Shown here in pieces: positions 22,552 through 25,428 of a stretch of DNA of 25,428 bases. The DNA lies in NCBI GenBank assembly GCA_001689415.1, contig LUJM01000025.1:8972-34399 (forward strand), written 5' to 3'. A program made the position numbers and the translations under genes. Below the pieces are notes generated by a model. That model saw only the letters and a list, made by a program, of their open reading frames with translations, was not told where the DNA came from and did not search any database. Each line of letters begins with the position of its first letter. Positions within the stretch are counted from its first letter, which is position 1. The DNA is from Bacteroidales bacterium M2. GTDB taxonomy: Bacteria; Bacteroidota; Bacteroidia; Bacteroidales; Muribaculaceae.

Positions 22552-23394
22552 ATGGCAAATCCCACATTTGACCAGCTCCTCGAAGCCGGCTGCCACTTCG
22601 GCCACCTCAAACGCAAATGGAACCCCGCAATGGCACCCTACATCTTCATGGAGCGCAACGGTATCCACATAATCGACCTCTATAAGACCGAAGCCAAACT
22701 CGCAGAGGCTGCTAACGTTCTCCGCGGCATGGCCAAGGCCGGCAAAAAAGTACTCTTCGTAGCTACTAAAAAACAGGCCAAACAAGTTATCGCTGACCTC
22801 GCTTCAAGCGTAGGCATGCCCTACGTTATCGAGCGCTGGCCCGGCGGTATGCTCACAAACTTCCCCACTATCCGCAAGGCTGTTCGCAAGATGACCACCA
22901 TCGACAAGATGACAAAAGACGGCACTTTCGACAACCTTTCGAAGCGTGAGCGCCTCCAGATCACACGTCAGCGTGCTAAACTTGAGAAGACTCTCGGCTC
23001 TATCGCCGACCTCAACCGTCTTCCCTCTGCACTCTTCGTAGTTGACGTACTCAAAGAGCGTATCGCAGTTGCCGAAGCAAACCGCCTCGGTATCCCCGTA
23101 TTCGCTATGGTCGACACTAACAGCGATCCCTCGAACATCGACTACATCATCCCCGCCAACGACGACGCTTCGAAATCTATCGAACTCATCGCAGGCGCAC
23201 TCGTAGCCGCTATGGCCGAAGGTCTCGAAGAGCGCAAAGCTGAGAAACTCGACAACGAAGCTGCCGAAGGCGAAGCTGCTGCCGCTCCCCGTCGCGAACG
23301 TCGCCGCGTACGCCGCAACGACGCTCCCGCCGCTGAAGGCGAAGAAGCTGCTGCCGAAGAAGCTCCCGTAGCCGAAGCTCCCGCTGCTGAATAA
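22552..23394 (+). CDS. rpsB: 30S ribosomal protein S2
   Basis: This 280-residue protein of the small subunit has all S2 hallmarks: LLEAGCHFGHLKRKWNPAMA, IHIIDLYKT, VLFVATKKQAKQ, RWPGGMLTNF and PSALFVVDVLKE. A C-terminal Ala/Glu-rich tail of about 55 residues (EGEAAAAPRRERRRVRR, then AAEGEEAAAEEAP) extends beyond the core domain; low-complexity tails of this kind are common in Bacteroidales S2. The start MANPTFDQLL (ATG 22552) follows an A-rich leader. tsf follows after 98 bp. Confidence 0.97.
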   Translation: MANPTFDQLLEAGCHFGHLKRKWNPAMAPYIFMERNGIHIIDLYKTEAKLAEAANVLRGMAKAGKKVLFVATKKQAKQVIADLASSVGMPYVIERWPGGMLTNFPTIRKAVRKMTTIDKMTKDGTFDNLSKRERLQITRQRAKLEKTLGSIADLNRLPSALFVVDVLKERIAVAEANRLGIPVFAMVDTNSDPSNIDYIIPANDDASKSIELIAGALVAAMAEGLEERKAEKLDNEAAEGEAAAAPRRERRRVRRNDAPAAEGEEAAAEEAPVAEAPAAE

Positions 23395-23410
23395 TTCAGC
23401 AACAAATATA

Positions 23411-23448
23411 CCCTGCCGCGGACCACTATACCGTGGCCTGCTGCAGGG
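23411..23448 (+). other. Hairpin in the rpsB-tsf gap
   Basis: CCCTGC (23411-23416) pairs with GCAGGG (23443-23448), and CCAC pairs with GTGG inside. There is no T-tract, so it may be an mRNA-processing or stability element between rpsB and tsf. Confidence 0.5.
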
Positions 23449-23492
23449 AAATTTAGCATATCAGTCAAACTAAGAATAATACCACTCCACAT

Positions 23493-24485
23493 ATGGCAGT
23501 ATCAATGGCAGAAATCACCAAGCTGCGCAACCTCACAAGCGCCGGCCTGATGGACTGCAAAAAAGCTCTCGCCGAGACCAACGGCGACATCGACGCCGCC
23601 GTCGAACTCCTCCGCCAGAAAGGCAAAGCCGTAGCAGCTAAACGCGAAGACCGTCAGGCTTCGGAAGGCTGCGTTCTCGCTAAAAACGAAGGCGACTTCG
23701 CTGCTATCGTAGCTCTCTGCTGCGAAACAGACTTCGTTGCCAAAAACGCCGGTTTCGTTGAACTCACTCAGAAACTCCTCGACGCTGCTATCGCAGCTCG
23801 CATCCAGACTCTCGACGAGCTCAAAGAAATGACTATCGACGGCCAGAAAGTTGCCGACCTCATCACCGACGAGAGCGGTAAAACAGGCGAGAAGGTAGAA
23901 CTCGGCGCATACGAATGCCTCGTTGCTCCCTCTACCACTTCTTACAACCACCTCGGCAACAAGCTCTCTACAATCTGCGGCTTCAACCAGGAAGGCGTTG
24001 AATTCCACGTAGGTCGCGACGTTGCTATGCAGGTAGCTTCGATGAACCCCGTTGCTGTTAACCGCGAAAGCGTTGCTAAAGAAGTTGTTGAGTCTGAATA
24101 CAACATCGCCGTTGAAAAGACAAAAGAAGAGCAGGTTCGCAAGGCTGTAGAAAACGCCCTTAAGAAAGCCGGCCTCAACCCCAACCACTTCGACAGCGAA
24201 GAGCACATCGAATCTAACATCTCTAAAGGCTGGATCACAGAAGAAGACGCTGCCCGTGGCCGCGAAATCATGGCTGCTACAGCTGCCGAAAAAGCTACTA
24301 ACCTGCCCGAACAGATGATTGCAAACATCGCTAACGGACGTGTTAACAAGTTCTACAAAGAAAACTGCCTCATGGAACAGGAATTCGTTAAAGACGGCAA
24401 CCTTACCATTGGCCAGTACCTCGAGCAGAACGCTAAAGGCCTCTCTGTAGTAAGCTTCAAACGCGTAAACCTCAACCAGGACTAA
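23493..24485 (+). CDS. tsf: Translation elongation factor Ts
   Basis: This 330-residue guanine-nucleotide exchange factor recharges EF-Tu. The N-terminal UBA-like module (MAEITKLRNLTSAGLMDCKKA, then DIDAAVELLRQKG) and the conserved CCETDFVAKN in the core are visible, followed by two further core subdomains, the second with MQVASMNPVAVNRE. Length is within the longer Bacteroidetes range. The first Met (MAVSMAEIT) is used because family members from Bacteroides start MAVSMA. It sits 98 bp after rpsB and 42 bp before a tRNA-Arg gene, with a strong hairpin between. Confidence 0.97.
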   Translation: MAVSMAEITKLRNLTSAGLMDCKKALAETNGDIDAAVELLRQKGKAVAAKREDRQASEGCVLAKNEGDFAAIVALCCETDFVAKNAGFVELTQKLLDAAIAARIQTLDELKEMTIDGQKVADLITDESGKTGEKVELGAYECLVAPSTTSYNHLGNKLSTICGFNQEGVEFHVGRDVAMQVASMNPVAVNRESVAKEVVESEYNIAVEKTKEEQVRKAVENALKKAGLNPNHFDSEEHIESNISKGWITEEDAARGREIMAATAAEKATNLPEQMIANIANGRVNKFYKENCLMEQEFVKDGNLTIGQYLEQNAKGLSVVSFKRVNLNQD

Positions 24486-24494
24486 ACCTCATAC

Positions 24495-24519
24495 TGCAGA
24501 GGCCTCTCCGGCCTCTGCA
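24495..24519 (+). terminator. Strong hairpin between tsf and tRNA-Arg
   Basis: TGCAGAGGCC (24495-24504) pairs perfectly with 24510-24519 around a 5-nt loop. No T-tract follows, so this may be a 3'-end processing structure with read-through into the tRNA, which has no visible promoter of its own. Confidence 0.55.
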
Positions 24520-24527
24520 ATTAGGAC

Positions 24528-24601
24528 GGTTCGGTAGCTCAGCTGGATAGAGCAACAGCCTTCTAAGCTGTGGGTCCCGGGTTCGAATCCCGGCCGAATC
24601 A
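24528..24601 (+). tRNA. tRNA-Arg(TCT)
   Basis: The cloverleaf is full: acceptor GGTTCGG/CCGAATC, D-stem GCTC/GAGC, anticodon stem ACAGC/GCTGT with loop CTTCTAA (anticodon TCT), and T-stem CCGGG/CCCGG. It reads AGA and AGG. It keeps the standard G18-G19 and C56 elbow, unlike the two ACG genes. CCA is not encoded. Confidence 0.97.
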
Positions 24602-24602
24602 C

Positions 24603-24636
24603 AAAAAAGCGGACAGTGATACTGTTCGCTTTTTTA
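24603..24636 (+). terminator. Intrinsic terminator after tRNA-Arg(TCT)
   Basis: An A-run and GCGgACAG (24603-24616) pair with CTGTtCGC and a T-run (24622-24636), looping near 24617-24621. It probably ends both the tRNA and the upstream tsf transcript. Confidence 0.8.
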
Positions 24637-24720
24637 TTTCCCCCACCAGCCATTATAACCATAACCGATTACGACCTGACGAGCAAACAATACTGTATAC
24701 GTTGGACAAAAACTTATTTG

Positions 24721-24750
24721 CGATAGGAGTTTCACTCTCCGAGCCTCGGT
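24721..24750 (+). repeat. Degenerate CGATAGGAG module
   Basis: CGATAGGAGTTTCACTCTCC and GAGCCTCGGT recall the module in the 9346-9376 arm, with ACAAG deleted between GAG and CCTCGG. Confidence 0.6.
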
Positions 24751-24814
24751 TAAGAAATACGAAATCACTGCTTATCAACTCACGTCCTATTCAAACCAGT
24801 CTATTAGACAAACA

Positions 24815-24912
24815 TGCTCGAAGAGCATTACTTTACCTAACCACAGCATTACGCAGTTTGCTGGGGTGTGTCTCTCTCCTCAGCAGATTAGTGTCGAAGA
24901 CACTTCTCATTA
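24815..24912. repeat. Three-hairpin repeat module, copy 2
   Basis: Same order as 5442-5540: TGCTC-GAA-GAGCA (24815-24827), CCACAGC with GCTGGGG (24841-24847 with 24860-24866, one mismatch) and AGTGTC-GAA-GACACT (24890-24904). The sequence between hairpins is also similar. Confidence 0.8.
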
Positions 24913-24992
24913 AACTTAAAGGCAAAAAAACAACCATCTGTCGGTCGGGCATGCTTAGAACCCATGCCGTTTCCTTAAGTCAAAAGTATATC

Positions 24993-25030
24993 AGCGACAC
25001 TAACCGAGACAAGCCTCGGTCAGTGTCGCT
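24993..25030. repeat. Clean copy of the CCGAG-ACAAGC-CTCGG hairpin
   Basis: AGCGACACT (24993-25001) pairs with 25022-25030 and ACCGAG (25003-25008) with CTCGGT (25015-25020), with one A-C mismatch and a loop of ACAAGC. This 15-bp stem is the intact form of the module at 9346-9397. Confidence 0.8.
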
Positions 25031-25083
25031 AACATCATGAATACCAACGCATAACCGATACAGGCCACTCCCAGCAACACAAC

Positions 25084-25121
25084 CTCCCGTAGGGTCGCGG
25101 CACAATGCTGTTTACTTAAGG
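25084..25121 (+). repeat. CGTAGGG to GTTTACTTAAGG module
   Basis: A near-consensus copy of the module at 9294-9331 and 21074-21111, ending in GTTTACTTAAGG (25110-25121). Confidence 0.8.
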
Positions 25122-25158
25122 AGATGAGTTGTCTTTTTGAATAATTCCAAAGCCCGCT

Positions 25159-25268
25159 CTCTCGTAGGGTCGCGGCATGCCGCGACCGGGTAGGCGATAC
25201 TATCTCTTTGATAATCAACTATAAATGTTTTTGACACCCGGTCGCGGCATGCCGCGACCCTACGAGTG
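25159..25268. repeat. 110-bp MITE-like element, reference copy
   Basis: The 33-bp terminal arms are 25159-25191 and 25236-25268, nearly perfect inverted repeats that each contain GGTCGCGGCATGCCGCGACC. The 44-nt interior (AGGCGATACTATCTC and onward) is shared with the inverted copy at 21128-21237. Confidence 0.87.
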
Positions 25269-25313
25269 GGTGGATTGAAAAAAAATGATTTTTATGCTTA
25301 ACTTAGTGACATT

Positions 25314-25423
25314 GCGGCATGCCGCGACCGGGCAGAAGTACATTTATTTATTTGATTATCAAGGAGAAAATGCTTTTGACACCCGGTCGAGGCATGCCAC
25401 GACCCAATGCTGTTTACTTAAGG
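25314..25423. repeat. Diverged MITE-like element joined to a GTTTACTTAAGG module
   Basis: GCGGCATGCCGCGACCGGG at 25314 and an inverted ACCCGGTCGaGGCATGCCaC near 25381-25400 bound an interior with GATTATCAA. The outer CGTAGGG ends are lost. AATGCTGTTTACTTAAGG follows directly (25406-25423), so two modules are fused. Apart from repeats, 24640-25428 shows no gene. Confidence 0.7.
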
Positions 25424-25428
25424 AGAAA

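Noticed and set aside
24570..25040. A 156-codon plus-strand ORF starting in tRNA-Arg(TCT)
   Set aside because: It begins inside the tRNA, crosses its terminator and runs through degenerate repeats.
25000..25218. A 72-codon minus-strand ORF
   Set aside because: It is a translation of the palindromic repeats, with no independent support.
21041..25423. CRISPR array
   Set aside because: The repeats are palindromic modules in varied orientation, with no regular spacing and no spacer-like unique units; no cas gene is present.

Overview
The window looks like chromosomal DNA from a Bacteroidales bacterium, most likely near Muribaculaceae; family level is an inference. Three things point there. Genes lack Shine-Dalgarno sites and have A-rich leaders. 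Many transcription units carry the Bacteroidetes promoter TTTG-N19-21-TAnnTTTG. The gene set is also typical: a short primary sigma factor without region 1.1, a DUF4294 gene next to xerD, and the order rplM-rpsI-rpsB-tsf.

Layout, left to right. RpoD (141-995, minus) has its own promoter and terminator. A minus-strand operon (4560 to 1242) carries a SufT-like DUF59 protein, an LpxH-type pyrophosphatase and a NatA/NatB-type ABC exporter. An unrecognised plus-strand gene (4772-5431) follows, then intergenic repeats, a tandem pair of tRNA-Arg(ACG) genes, and DUF4294-xerD. A MATE exporter converges on xerD with a 22-bp overlap. A second repeat block separates MATE from a probable manC-argS-BI-1 operon (minus). 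Next are an EEP-family membrane hydrolase and a rhomboid protease. From 15612 to 17352 there is an AT-richer islet, bounded by a 15-bp direct repeat, with a broken bPH-domain gene, a conserved hypothetical gene without a normal start codon, and a lipoprotein. Then come a small membrane protein with an OmpH-like lipoprotein (minus), pepD, a muramidase and a TSCPD protein (plus). The translation cluster rplM-rpsI-rpsB-tsf, a tRNA-Arg(TCT) and a large repeat block complete the window.

The genes are mostly housekeeping: transcription, translation (ribosomal proteins, EF-Ts, ArgRS with three tRNA-Arg genes), envelope work (LpxH, GDP-mannose supply, OmpH-like protein, muramidase), Fe-S assembly, dimer resolution and export.

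The most unusual content is not protein-coding. Five intergenic blocks (1-30, 5442-5828, 9294-9510, 21041-21354, 24721-25428) are built from the same few palindromic modules, reshuffled, inverted and nested inside one another. They include a 38-bp perfect palindrome, a 31-bp perfect inverted repeat and a 110-bp MITE-like element present in opposite orientations at two sites. A second notable signal is in the two tRNA-Arg(ACG) genes. Both replace the near-universal G19-C56 elbow pair with A19-U56, and they differ from each other only by two compensated acceptor-stem pairs.
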